Assembly: GCA_023389315.1 (NCBI GenBank)
Contig: JAEWEQ010000082.1
Coordinates: 1 to 15,002, forward strand
Reading direction: 5' to 3'
Length of the DNA: 15,002 nt
Origin: Actinomycetes bacterium
GTDB taxonomy: Bacteria > Actinomycetota > Actinomycetes > Actinomycetales > Actinomycetaceae
The notes beneath the pieces were generated by a model. It ran no database searches. It was not told the origin of the DNA and worked only from the letters and a program-made list of their open reading frames with translations. A program made the position numbers and the translations under genes. This document shows, one piece after another, positions 1-6,463 of this stretch; the first letter of the stretch is position 1, and the number at the start of each line of letters is the position of its first letter.

Positions 1-4
1 ATGA

Positions 5-33
5 TTGTTGCAAGGTTTTCACGATGCTAATCT
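5..33 (+). promoter_or_regulatory. Possible extended -10 promoter for the permease-phosphorylase pair
   Basis: A TTGTTG at 5-10 lies 17 nt before TAATCT at 28-33, and TG at 25-26 gives an extended -10 arrangement (TGnTAATCT). This would place the transcription start near position 40, at the left edge of the palindrome at 40-60. The hexamers match the consensus only moderately, so the call rests mainly on spacing and on the downstream operon. Confidence 0.3.
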
Positions 34-39
34 CTTTTT

Positions 40-60
40 GTTCTAAGCATCGCTTAGAAC
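40..60. promoter_or_regulatory. 21-bp perfect palindrome, candidate operator for the purine salvage operon
   Basis: GTTCTAAGC, a 3-nt centre ATC, then GCTTAGAAC form a perfect dyad with 9-nt arms. It lies 44 nt before the GTG start of the permease and overlaps the inferred transcription start. It has no T-run on either side, which argues against a terminator. A repressor binding site is the simplest reading. The regulator is not visible in the window. Confidence 0.5.
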
Positions 61-104
61 CCTATTAGCGAGCGCTGTTGCTCGCCGTATCAAAGGAGAT
101 CGAA

Positions 105-1592
105 GTGAGCGAAACTGCTCCCGCCCCGGTGGGCACTACCTCAAAAGGTTTGGAATTAACCGGCATCGAAATCGTATCTGAAGCCGAGCGTACCGCTAAA
201 CCACACAATCTATTCCTCCCCTGGTTCGCCTCAAATATCTCAGTTTTCGGCATGAGCTACGGGGCTTGGATCCTGGGCTTTGGCATTTCTTTCATGCAGG
301 CCGTGACCGTAACTATCATCGGCGTTATCGTGTCCTTCGCATTCTGCGGAGTGATCGCCCTCGGCGGTAAACGCGGCTCGGTACCGACCATGGTGATGTC
401 GCGAGCGGCCTTCGGTGTCCAGGGCGCGAAGATCCCCGGTATTGTTTCTTGGCTGACCTCCATCGGTTGGGAAACGATGTTGGCCATCACCGCGGTCCTT
501 GCCACCTCCACCGTCTTCACTCGCTTGGGATGGTCCAGCGAGGACGGTGTGGCAGTCAAGATTGTCGCCGCCATCGTGGTCGCTGCCCTGATCGTCTTGG
601 GTGCGGTCGCCGGCTATCACATCATTATGAAGATGCAGGCGGTTTTAACTTGGCTGACCGGTATCACCACCATTATCTACGTGATTTTGGTGGTTCCTCA
701 CGTGGATTGGGCTGCGCTGATGGCGCAGCCGTCCGGTTCTTTCCCCGCCATGATCGGTGCCATGACGATGGTGATGACCGGTATGGGCCTGGGGTGGATC
801 AACATCGCTGCCGACTGGGCCCGCTACCAGCATCGCGACGCCAAGGGTTCTCAAATCGTCTTTTGGAATACTTTCGGTGGCTCCCTCGGACCGGTAGTGC
901 TCATCACCTTCGGTCTTATGCTGGCAGGCTCCAACGCGGATTTGTCGGAGAACATTTCGAACGACCCGGTCGGTGCCCTCGCCACTTTGCTGCCCACCTG
1001 GTTCCTCATCCCCTTCCTGCTAACCGCCATCTTGTCTCTGCTCTCGGGAGCGATCAACGGCATCTACTCCTCAGGCCTGACACTGCTAACCTTGGGCATT
1101 GACATCCCCCGTCCCGTGGCTTCGCTCATTGACGGCATTATCTTGACTCTGGGCACGGTTTACGTGGTGTTCTTCTCCCCCACCTTCATTGGGCCGTTCC
1201 AGTCCTTCCTCATCACTTTGGGCGTTCCCCTGGCTGCCTGGGCCGGCGTGATGATGGCTGACATTGCTTTGCGTCGCCGCCCCTATGATGAGGCTGCACT
1301 GTTTGACTCCAACGGCCGATACGGGGCCTTCAACTGGGTTTCCATCGGCCTGGTGGTGGTAGCCTGCGCTATCGGCTGGGGACTGGTGATCAATGGTTTC
1401 GCTGAGGACGCCGCTTGGAACAACTGGCAAGGCTACCTGCTGGGCTTGCTCGGCGGGAAGGATTCAGTGTGGGCGTACGGCAACATCGGTGTGATCGTGG
1501 CACTGGTGATCTGCTTTGTGGGCTACTACCTGCTGGGCCGACCGCGCGTGAGCCAGCAAGAAGCTACCCCCTCCACCGCCGTGCGCCACTAG
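105..1592 (+). CDS. NCS1-family cytosine/purine permease
   Basis: A 495-residue polytopic membrane protein of the nucleobase:cation symporter-1 family (CodB/Fcy type), predicted to import a purine or cytosine base with a coupled ion. The N-terminus carries the family pattern GIEIV followed by LPWFASN (near residue 40). About twelve hydrophobic segments follow, with NIAADWARY in the middle, which matches the conserved Asp-x-x-Arg-Tyr of the sixth helix region. I chose GTG at 105 because AAAGGAG at 92-98 sits 6 nt before it. A longer TTG start at 78 lacks a ribosome site. It lies 27 nt before a purine nucleoside phosphorylase, so the two are probably co-transcribed and act in purine salvage. 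The exact base transported cannot be read from sequence. Confidence 0.9.
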   Translation: MSETAPAPVGTTSKGLELTGIEIVSEAERTAKPHNLFLPWFASNISVFGMSYGAWILGFGISFMQAVTVTIIGVIVSFAFCGVIALGGKRGSVPTMVMSRAAFGVQGAKIPGIVSWLTSIGWETMLAITAVLATSTVFTRLGWSSEDGVAVKIVAAIVVAALIVLGAVAGYHIIMKMQAVLTWLTGITTIIYVILVVPHVDWAALMAQPSGSFPAMIGAMTMVMTGMGLGWINIAADWARYQHRDAKGSQIVFWNTFGGSLGPVVLITFGLMLAGSNADLSENISNDPVGALATLLPTWFLIPFLLTAILSLLSGAINGIYSSGLTLLTLGIDIPRPVASLIDGIILTLGTVYVVFFSPTFIGPFQSFLITLGVPLAAWAGVMMADIALRRRPYDEAALFDSNGRYGAFNWVSIGLVVVACAIGWGLVINGFAEDAAWNNWQGYLLGLLGGKDSVWAYGNIGVIVALVICFVGYYLLGRPRVSQQEATPSTAVRH

Positions 1593-1619
1593 GCGTGCGT
1601 GTGCAGGCAGGTGATTGCC

Positions 1620-2477
1620 ATGTTCGATGCGGAACGTAAAGAGGCATTGGAGTACTGTTTCACCTCGCTTCCGGGACAGTCTGCCCAAGTGATCGCAGCG
1701 GCCGCAGAACTGAACCAGCGTGCCGGTGTGGAACGCCACGACCTGCTGGTGGTTTTAGGATCCGGTTTTGCCGGGGTCGCCGACCAGTTGGGTGAAGTTA
1801 GAGTGCGTCTGCCTTTGCAGACTTTGCCGGGCGTCCCCGCTCCGACGGCGGAGGGGCACGGCCACGAGCTGTATTCCATTGCCGTTGACGCCGGCACCGG
1901 CCCGCTGAACGTGCTGCTCGCCGCGGGGCGTTCCCACCTGTATGAAGGGCTATCTCCCACCCAGGTGTGCCAGTTTGTGCGTATCGGTGCTCTCACCGGC
2001 GTACGCGCAGCGGTGCTAACCAACGCTGGAGGATGCTTGGAGCAGTGGCAAATGGGTGATCTGATGGTGATTGAAGACCACCTGAATTTCACCCACCACT
2101 CCCCCTTCGTGGGGCCCGTGTTCGTCGATATCGCCCGAGTTTGGGACCGCGAGCTGCAAGCCGTCCTCGCTAACCTGGCAAATCGCCGAGGCACTTACGT
2201 TGCCCTCCCCGGACCGGAGTTCCAAACGTTGGCGGAATCAGTTTGGTTGCGAAACAGTGGCGCCAACATGGTGGGGATGTCCACCGTGTTGGAGGCGATC
2301 AGTTTGCACCAATTGGGGGTGCGCGTGTGCGGGCTTTCCCTGGTGTCTGACCTGAGTTTCGCGCAGACCCCCTGCACACACGAGGACGTGTTAGCTGCCG
2401 CCAATGCAGCCCAACCAAAGCTCGCGGCCGCCATTGAGGCCCTCGCCCAGTACTTGGCTGCCTATGCATGCGATTAG
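1620..2477 (+). CDS. Purine nucleoside phosphorylase (trimeric type) with changed base-recognition residues
   Basis: A 285-residue member of the trimeric PNP/MTAP family, which cleaves purine nucleosides with phosphate to give a free base and (deoxy)ribose-1-phosphate. Phosphate and sugar motifs are intact: LGSG with Ser48, GRSHLYEG 103-110 (Arg104, His106, Tyr108), TNAGG from Thr134, GMSTV near 219, and His254, equivalent to human His257. The two base-binding residues differ. The usual FET Glu (human Glu201) is Gln202, in FQT. The usual Asn (human Asn243) is Asp244, in LVSD. The same pair of changes in engineered human PNP favours adenosine-type substrates. I chose ATG 1620 because AGGTGAT at 1609-1615 precedes it; GTG 1599 and 1611 are weaker. 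It follows the permease by 27 nt and is closed by a hairpin. Confidence 0.9.
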   Translation: MFDAERKEALEYCFTSLPGQSAQVIAAAAELNQRAGVERHDLLVVLGSGFAGVADQLGEVRVRLPLQTLPGVPAPTAEGHGHELYSIAVDAGTGPLNVLLAAGRSHLYEGLSPTQVCQFVRIGALTGVRAAVLTNAGGCLEQWQMGDLMVIEDHLNFTHHSPFVGPVFVDIARVWDRELQAVLANLANRRGTYVALPGPEFQTLAESVWLRNSGANMVGMSTVLEAISLHQLGVRVCGLSLVSDLSFAQTPCTHEDVLAAANAAQPKLAAAIEALAQYLAAYACD

Positions 2478-2481
2478 CCTG

Positions 2482-2508
2482 GCGGGCTGCCCTAAGCGGG
2501 CAGCCCGC
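2482..2508 (+). terminator. Hairpin terminator after the phosphorylase
   Basis: GCGGGCTGCCC at 2482-2492 and GGGCAGCCCGC at 2498-2508 form a perfect 11-bp stem with a 5-nt loop, starting 4 nt after the phosphorylase stop. The tail is pyrimidine-rich but has no strict T-run. The remaining 154 nt up to the convergent siderophore gene are locally AT-rich around 2540-2580 and show no gene. Confidence 0.65.
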
Positions 2509-2662
2509 TCCTCTCCCACCCCAAGACTTAGCTCGTTTTCCCCTATATCCAAATATTTAGGATGAATGCTCCATAACCGCATATGTTCGTCCTCGCCCTT
2601 CCTGCCGGTTTTCCTGTCAGCCATGATATGGCCGCAATCCGCCCGCGAGCGCGTGATGGAAG

Positions 2663-3676
2663 TTATTGCTGGCGCAGTGTTATCGCCTGCTTAGTGAGTT
2701 GGTAAGCGTCCCCCTGCCGGCTAACCAAGTTCAACTCTTCCATGTGCTCCACGATTACCTCAACCAAGTGGAGGTCTAGGGAGAGTGCGTCGCTGATCTG
2801 CATGGGCGTATGCGCCCCCGCACTGAGGAATTCCAACACGTCCTCGGCCTCAATGGAGCTGGGGATATGCTCGCCTGCGGTTTTACGCCAGTACCCGGTG
2901 AATTCACAATGCGATGCGGGAACCCCGGCTGCCTTAACTATTTTCCGCAGCTCCCGCAGTTGGTTTGTCTCCCCCGCTGCCCATACGTAAATGACTTCAT
3001 CTGATTGTCCGACAGCTGCTCGCAGTTCGGATTCGATGGTCTGGGGATCAGCGTCTAGAAGCCATCGCAGTTCGAGGCCAGGGAGTTGGAAATCGTGGTT
3101 GATGAAACCCTCATCTGGTATCAAGCACAGTGCTGTGACCTGGCATCCGGGCGGGGCTTCTTCCGCGCCGCGTTCCATCGCTGGCAGTGCGGTGGGGTCT
3201 GCAATCATTATCAGGTGGTCAATGGCTTCAGGGAAAGCCAAGTAGGTGCGCGGACCAGCGAGCCATAGACGCTTCCCTGGTGCCACGGTGGCAGACCACT
3301 CTTCCGCTACGCCCTGGTGGTGGCGGGCGAAGTCGATAGTGAGGCAGTTTTCTTCCGCATCCCATTTGCGAACCGTGTAGGCGCGGGTGAGGGCTTTGGA
3401 TGCCTCCGTCCACCCGTATTCGGCGCTTCCTTCCGGACGCGGGATGGGCAGTTCTTCGCTCTGGGGATCGGGGAATATCAGCCGTACATTGTCATCGAAG
3501 CCGCCGCTTTGGAAGGGCGGCTGTGGTGTAGCCACGGTTTCGCCAGGGCGCGGCCCCGGGAGGATGGCGAACTCGATGCGACGCATTTTCGCGGTGATGT
3601 CGTACGCGCGTGTGACTTCAATCTGGCGGAAATGGACTCCCGCGACGGTCCGGGTGCGGAGCTTGCCTTTAGCCAT
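2663..3676 (-). CDS. Siderophore-interacting FAD/NAD(P)H reductase with C-terminal winged-helix-like domain
   Basis: A 337-residue protein of the siderophore-interacting family (ViuB/YqjH-like), cytoplasmic flavoreductases that release iron from ferric siderophores. Residues 15-140 form the FAD-binding barrel with RAYTVR at 98-103 and a His-rich DFARHHQG at 116-122. The NAD(P)H part holds ADPTALPAMER at 159-169, AAGETNQLRELRK near 233-245 and the hallmark GYWR at 261-264. The family usually ends soon after GYWR (about 270-280 residues). Here about 65 more residues follow (277-330), with helix-turn-helix-like spacing and a final VSRQGDAYQLT strand pair that resembles a winged helix. ATG 3676 was chosen because GGGGAG lies 6 nt upstream; a TTG at 3721 is far less likely. 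A DtxR/IdeR box lies upstream, so induction under low iron is expected. Confidence 0.9.
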   Translation of the reverse strand: MAKGKLRTRTVAGVHFRQIEVTRAYDITAKMRRIEFAILPGPRPGETVATPQPPFQSGGFDDNVRLIFPDPQSEELPIPRPEGSAEYGWTEASKALTRAYTVRKWDAEENCLTIDFARHHQGVAEEWSATVAPGKRLWLAGPRTYLAFPEAIDHLIMIADPTALPAMERGAEEAPPGCQVTALCLIPDEGFINHDFQLPGLELRWLLDADPQTIESELRAAVGQSDEVIYVWAAGETNQLRELRKIVKAAGVPASHCEFTGYWRKTAGEHIPSSIEAEDVLEFLSAGAHTPMQISDALSLDLHLVEVIVEHMEELNLVSRQGDAYQLTKQAITLRQQ

Positions 3677-3746
3677 GGTGGTCTCCCCTCGGGTGTGAGC
3701 AGCGGGTGCGCTGTACCTCAATAGAAGTAAACAAAGTGATTGCCAC

Positions 3747-3765
3747 TAAGGTACACCTAACCTAA
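3747..3765 (-). promoter_or_regulatory. DtxR/IdeR iron box upstream of the siderophore reductase
   Basis: Read on the minus strand, TTAGGTTAGGTGTACCTTA matches 15 of 19 positions of the DtxR/IdeR consensus TTAGGTTAGGCTAACCTAA, with the left ten bases identical. It lies 70 nt upstream of the ATG at 3676. By analogy with actinobacterial iron regulons, an iron-loaded DtxR-type repressor should silence the gene when iron is plentiful. Confidence 0.85.
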
Positions 3766-3883
3766 CCTCTTCGCATTTTTAAACTGTGTTTCGCTACTCA
3801 GTTAGGCCTCTAACCGCAAAATACGGTCGCACTCCCCCACGTCGGGGTGGTACACACGCCGGCCGCGCAAACCCACCGGCCCA

Positions 3884-3918
3884 CCTCGGGGTGGGTACCC
3901 CTGTTTCCCACCCCGAGG
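3884..3918 (-). terminator. Hairpin terminator downstream of the ssb-like gene
   Basis: CCTCGGGGTGGG at 3884-3895 and CCCACCCCGAGG at 3907-3918 form a perfect 12-bp stem with an 11-nt loop, 7 nt beyond the ssb-like stop. No long T-run follows on the minus strand. The left arm is nearly repeated at 3837-3853 (see findings). The rest of 3677-3883 holds the iron box and no gene. Confidence 0.6.
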
Positions 3919-3925
3919 CTCATTT

Positions 3926-4615
3926 TCAGAAGGCCGGTTCAGCCAGACTATCTGCGACATCGTCCTCGTTGTCGAAGTCGGCGGACGAACTCTCAGCAGG
4001 CGGCTGCGCCGCATCGAACGCGTAGTCGTCTTCTACTACCGCACTCGCCTCAGCTTCGCAGTCACTTATATTCGCCGCCGGCTCGATATCTGCATTCGCC
4101 GTTGACGCAGTTGGATGACGACTGGACCGCATCGGGCGCATGAATTGGCTAACGCCGGCGGTCAAATCGTGGCCGATGGAGTTGGCGGTTATCACCAGTT
4201 CTACACCGCGGCTGTTGGTCTCCGCCTTCTCCCACTGGTTGACGCTCAAGCGGCCCTGAACCATCACTGGCTGGCCTTTACGGACCGAGAATCCAACGTT
4301 TTGTGCCAAGCCATTCCAGGCTTTCACGGTGTACCAGATGGTGTCGACATCATGCCACACCCCCGCATCGTCTCGGCCCCGCCTGGTCACTGCCAAGCGG
4401 AAGCGGGCGGCCGCGTGGCCGTGGGTGGTGGTAGTGATATCAGGATCGGTTCCCACCCGTCCTCGCACAGTCACATTCGCGTAATCCCCAGAAAAGTTAC
4501 GCAACTTTCCGGTGATGGGGACTTCCCGCACCACTTCTGTGGTTTGGTCGTAGGTGTCTGGACGCGGTGTTTGGGTGTCGAACTTCGGTACCTGGGTTGA
4601 GATATTCCAAGACAT
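3926..4615 (-). CDS. ssb: Single-stranded DNA-binding protein (SSB family) with N-terminal extension
   Basis: A 229-residue protein with an SSB-type OB-fold at about 46-150: NVTVRGRVGTDPDI opens the barrel, then FRLAVTRR, WYTVKAWNGLAQNV and GQPVMVQGRLSVNQWE. A Ser/Ala/Asp/Glu-rich tail follows and ends in EPAF, a degenerate form of the usual acidic tip that ends in Pro-Phe and recruits partner proteins. About 45 residues precede the OB-fold, whereas most bacterial SSBs start almost directly with it. The ATG at 4615 has AAAGGAAA 5 nt upstream, so the extension is probably real. The gene is not beside rpsF or rpsR, so it may be a second SSB used in recombination, competence or stress. It lies 33 nt downstream of the LPXTG gene on the same strand and may be co-transcribed with it. 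Confidence 0.85.
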   Translation of the reverse strand: MSWNISTQVPKFDTQTPRPDTYDQTTEVVREVPITGKLRNFSGDYANVTVRGRVGTDPDITTTTHGHAAARFRLAVTRRGRDDAGVWHDVDTIWYTVKAWNGLAQNVGFSVRKGQPVMVQGRLSVNQWEKAETNSRGVELVITANSIGHDLTAGVSQFMRPMRSSRHPTASTANADIEPAANISDCEAEASAVVEDDYAFDAAQPPAESSSADFDNEDDVADSLAEPAF

Positions 4616-4648
4616 TTGAGTTTCCTTTCGTTATGGCTGACTTGGTTT

Positions 4649-6343
4649 CTATTGACGGTCTTCGTCATGGTTTGTGGGCCGGTAGGCGCGCGCCAGCAGC
4701 GTAAGAGATATCCCCGCGAGGGCGATCACCACCGTCGTCGGCAAGAGGTCACTCGCCCCGGTAAGCGGAAGTTGGGGTTTGTGAAGAGGCGGGGTTTGCG
4801 AAGGAGGTGTAGTTTCTACTTCCGACGTTGGCGGGGTGGTTACGCCCGGCGGGGTGGTTACATCGGTAGGCGGTGCTGGTGGGGTGGGAGTCTCTACTGG
4901 CGGAGTTGGAGGGGTAGGCGGAGCGGCGGGCGTCTCCGGCGGCGCTGGCGGCGCCGGTGGGACCACTTCGAAGGATTCTTGTGGGATCCCGAAGGCCGAA
5001 ACTACGTCCCGTTCTAAGTGCACTCGCGTTTCTTGCTCACCGGTGCCTGCCATCTGGTCCGCGTCCAAGGCGGAAACCACCCAGGTGTAGTGGCCTGCCG
5101 GCCACTGCCCACCCGCTTCCAGACCCTCTGCAGTTTCTGCCACCGGCGCCAGTGAGACTTGATGGGCGCCGCTTCCATGGACGGTCAGCATCTGTTCACC
5201 CATTAGTGGAGCGTCTTGCGGCACGTGCGGGCTCTGGGCTGGTGCTTGTTGGAAGGGGCCGTAGAGTCGGGCACGCAATTGCAGCGGGAGCGGCTGGCCG
5301 GATGCATCTGTTGGCCAATGCTCGGCGGTGACAAAGATATTGTCAATGGCAGTTTCGTCCGGATTAATGGTTTTTGCTTCGACCTGGGTGTGGAAGTCTA
5401 CCGCTAGGTGCGGGGCCTCCACCGTGATAGACGCCCGGCCGTGGGCGCTACTCACATTGGGCCCTACACTAATCAGGTCCTGATGCTTAGTTGATTCCAA
5501 GATATTGATCTGCGCCGCAGGCAAACCGTCCACCGTGATCTGCGCGGTGATCTCACCGCTACCACCGGCTCTCACGGGCATAGCTAGCGGGCGTTCCTCG
5601 GTGGTGAAGCGGTGAGTAGCCGATCCGTTTTCGAAGGTTGCCGGGCCGCTCAGCGTGAGCGTACCCGAAAGCCCGGGTAGCCACTTTCCAGCGGCACTTT
5701 GTACACCTACGCCAGTTAGTTGCAGATCCCAAGGTGCGCCAGCGCCCTTGAACTCGGCGCGGATTTCATACGGCCCGGCCCAGTCTTTGGCGTGAGCCAA
5801 CATCTGCCGCGCCAGCGCTCCCCCGTCACTGGGGGCACGGGTAGAGAACCATCCCCAAGAGGACAGCTGGTTTTGCACTGCCCAGGCGAAAGACTCCGCC
5901 TGCAGTTCACTATCGCTGGGCGCGGGGCGGTACAGGTGGTATAGGGCCGCGACCAGGTAGGTGGCGGGCGCGTCCATAACCTCGGTGACTTCATGGTGCC
6001 CCAAGGAGGTATCCAGGTTTCGGGGCACCGCCTGCCCCACCGGGTGGCCGACAACTTGAAAATCGGTGGCTCCGTGTTTTGCCCGCGCAATGGTTTGCGC
6101 ATCACCGGCGCATATTCCAGCGTGTTCTTGGTAGTGCGCAACCAGCAGATTGCCCCGACCAGTGACGTTGAAAGTCATGGGTTCGGCGAGGGCGGGAGCG
6201 AACGCGAAGGTGGTGATCGCCAGGGACGCTAAAGCGCCGCGGATCCAGCGTCCCCTCCCTCGGGGGTGAGCGCTGCCTCGCTGGGGAGGGGTGTTAGCGG
6301 TATCCGGCTGCGCCGTAGGCCGCGAATGAGGGTTCATTCTCAT
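4649..6343 (-). CDS. LPXTG cell-wall-anchored surface protein
   Basis: A 564-residue exported protein. A long basic N-terminus is followed by a signal peptide (residues 32-53, ending ALA), then an extracellular part to about 460. A Pro/Thr-rich wall-spanning stretch (462-524), the sorting signal LPLTG at 525-529, a hydrophobic segment at about 533-551 and a charged tail follow, so sortase anchoring to peptidoglycan is expected. Residues 75-165 contain ICAGD (Cys78) and later AVQNQLSSW (Gln157), which loosely resemble the Cys and Gln of thioester adhesin domains; this is uncertain. Residues 320-455 look like the beta-sandwich modules common in actinobacterial wall proteins (WP, LYGPF, GHYTWVVSA, FGIPQESFEV). 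ATG 6343 is preferred over 6376 because GAAAGGA lies just upstream. The ligand is unknown; an adhesin is a guess from architecture. Confidence 0.85.
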   Translation of the reverse strand: MRMNPHSRPTAQPDTANTPPQRGSAHPRGRGRWIRGALASLAITTFAFAPALAEPMTFNVTGRGNLLVAHYQEHAGICAGDAQTIARAKHGATDFQVVGHPVGQAVPRNLDTSLGHHEVTEVMDAPATYLVAALYHLYRPAPSDSELQAESFAWAVQNQLSSWGWFSTRAPSDGGALARQMLAHAKDWAGPYEIRAEFKGAGAPWDLQLTGVGVQSAAGKWLPGLSGTLTLSGPATFENGSATHRFTTEERPLAMPVRAGGSGEITAQITVDGLPAAQINILESTKHQDLISVGPNVSSAHGRASITVEAPHLAVDFHTQVEAKTINPDETAIDNIFVTAEHWPTDASGQPLPLQLRARLYGPFQQAPAQSPHVPQDAPLMGEQMLTVHGSGAHQVSLAPVAETAEGLEAGGQWPAGHYTWVVSALDADQMAGTGEQETRVHLERDVVSAFGIPQESFEVVPPAPPAPPETPAAPPTPPTPPVETPTPPAPPTDVTTPPGVTTPPTSEVETTPPSQTPPLHKPQLPLTGASDLLPTTVVIALAGISLTLLARAYRPTNHDEDRQ

Positions 6344-6377
6344 GGGGGTTCCTTTCGGTGTGTTGAACACCCCCATG
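6341..6377 (-). promoter_or_regulatory. Inverted repeat spanning the LPXTG gene start codon
   Basis: CATGGGGGT at 6341-6349 and ACCCCCATG at 6369-6377 form a perfect 9-bp stem. In the minus-strand mRNA the stem includes the ATG at 6343. The loop holds the GAAAGGA ribosome site and an 11-nt palindrome, GTGTTGAACAC (6360-6370 on the plus strand), that partly competes with the stem. Such a fold could limit initiation; it is inferred, not shown. Confidence 0.4.
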
Positions 6378-6421
6378 CTGGCGCAAGCGCGTCAAGTCAC
6401 GTTCTCGTCCCCGGTGCGAAT

Positions 6422-6457
6422 TGTGGATAACGGTGACTGCGGCGGTTTTGTGGATAA
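6422..6457 (-). promoter_or_regulatory. Two perfect DnaA boxes upstream of the LPXTG gene
   Basis: TGTGGATAA occurs at 6422-6430 and again at 6449-6457. Each is an exact TTATCCACA DnaA box on the minus strand, in the same orientation, with starts 27 bp apart. They lie in the 120-nt gap between orn and the LPXTG gene. There is no AT-rich unwinding region and no dnaA or dnaN nearby, so this is not a chromosomal origin. DnaA-dependent regulation or titration is possible. Confidence 0.6.
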
Positions 6458-6463
6458 ACCCAC

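Noticed and set aside
1..104. Purine riboswitch before the permease gene
   Set aside because: The stretch is too short and shows only one simple hairpin, with no three-way junction or purine aptamer core.
2622..2634. GCCAT/ATGGC hairpin as terminator of the siderophore reductase gene
   Set aside because: Only a 5-bp stem with a 3-nt loop and no T-run on the minus strand; too weak to call.
4830..4985. Repetitive GGCGG-type DNA that could suggest a repeat array or CRISPR
   Set aside because: It encodes the low-complexity PPAPP/TPP stretch of the surface protein; there is no constant repeat-spacer pattern.
4616..5017. 133-residue Arg/Gly-rich plus-strand reading frame
   Set aside because: It is the antisense shadow of the Pro/Thr-rich wall-spanning part of the LPXTG protein; its composition is explained by the CCN and ACN codons on the other strand.
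6422..6457. Replication origin suggested by DnaA boxes
   Set aside because: Only two boxes, no AT-rich unwinding region, and no dnaA, dnaN or partition genes nearby.
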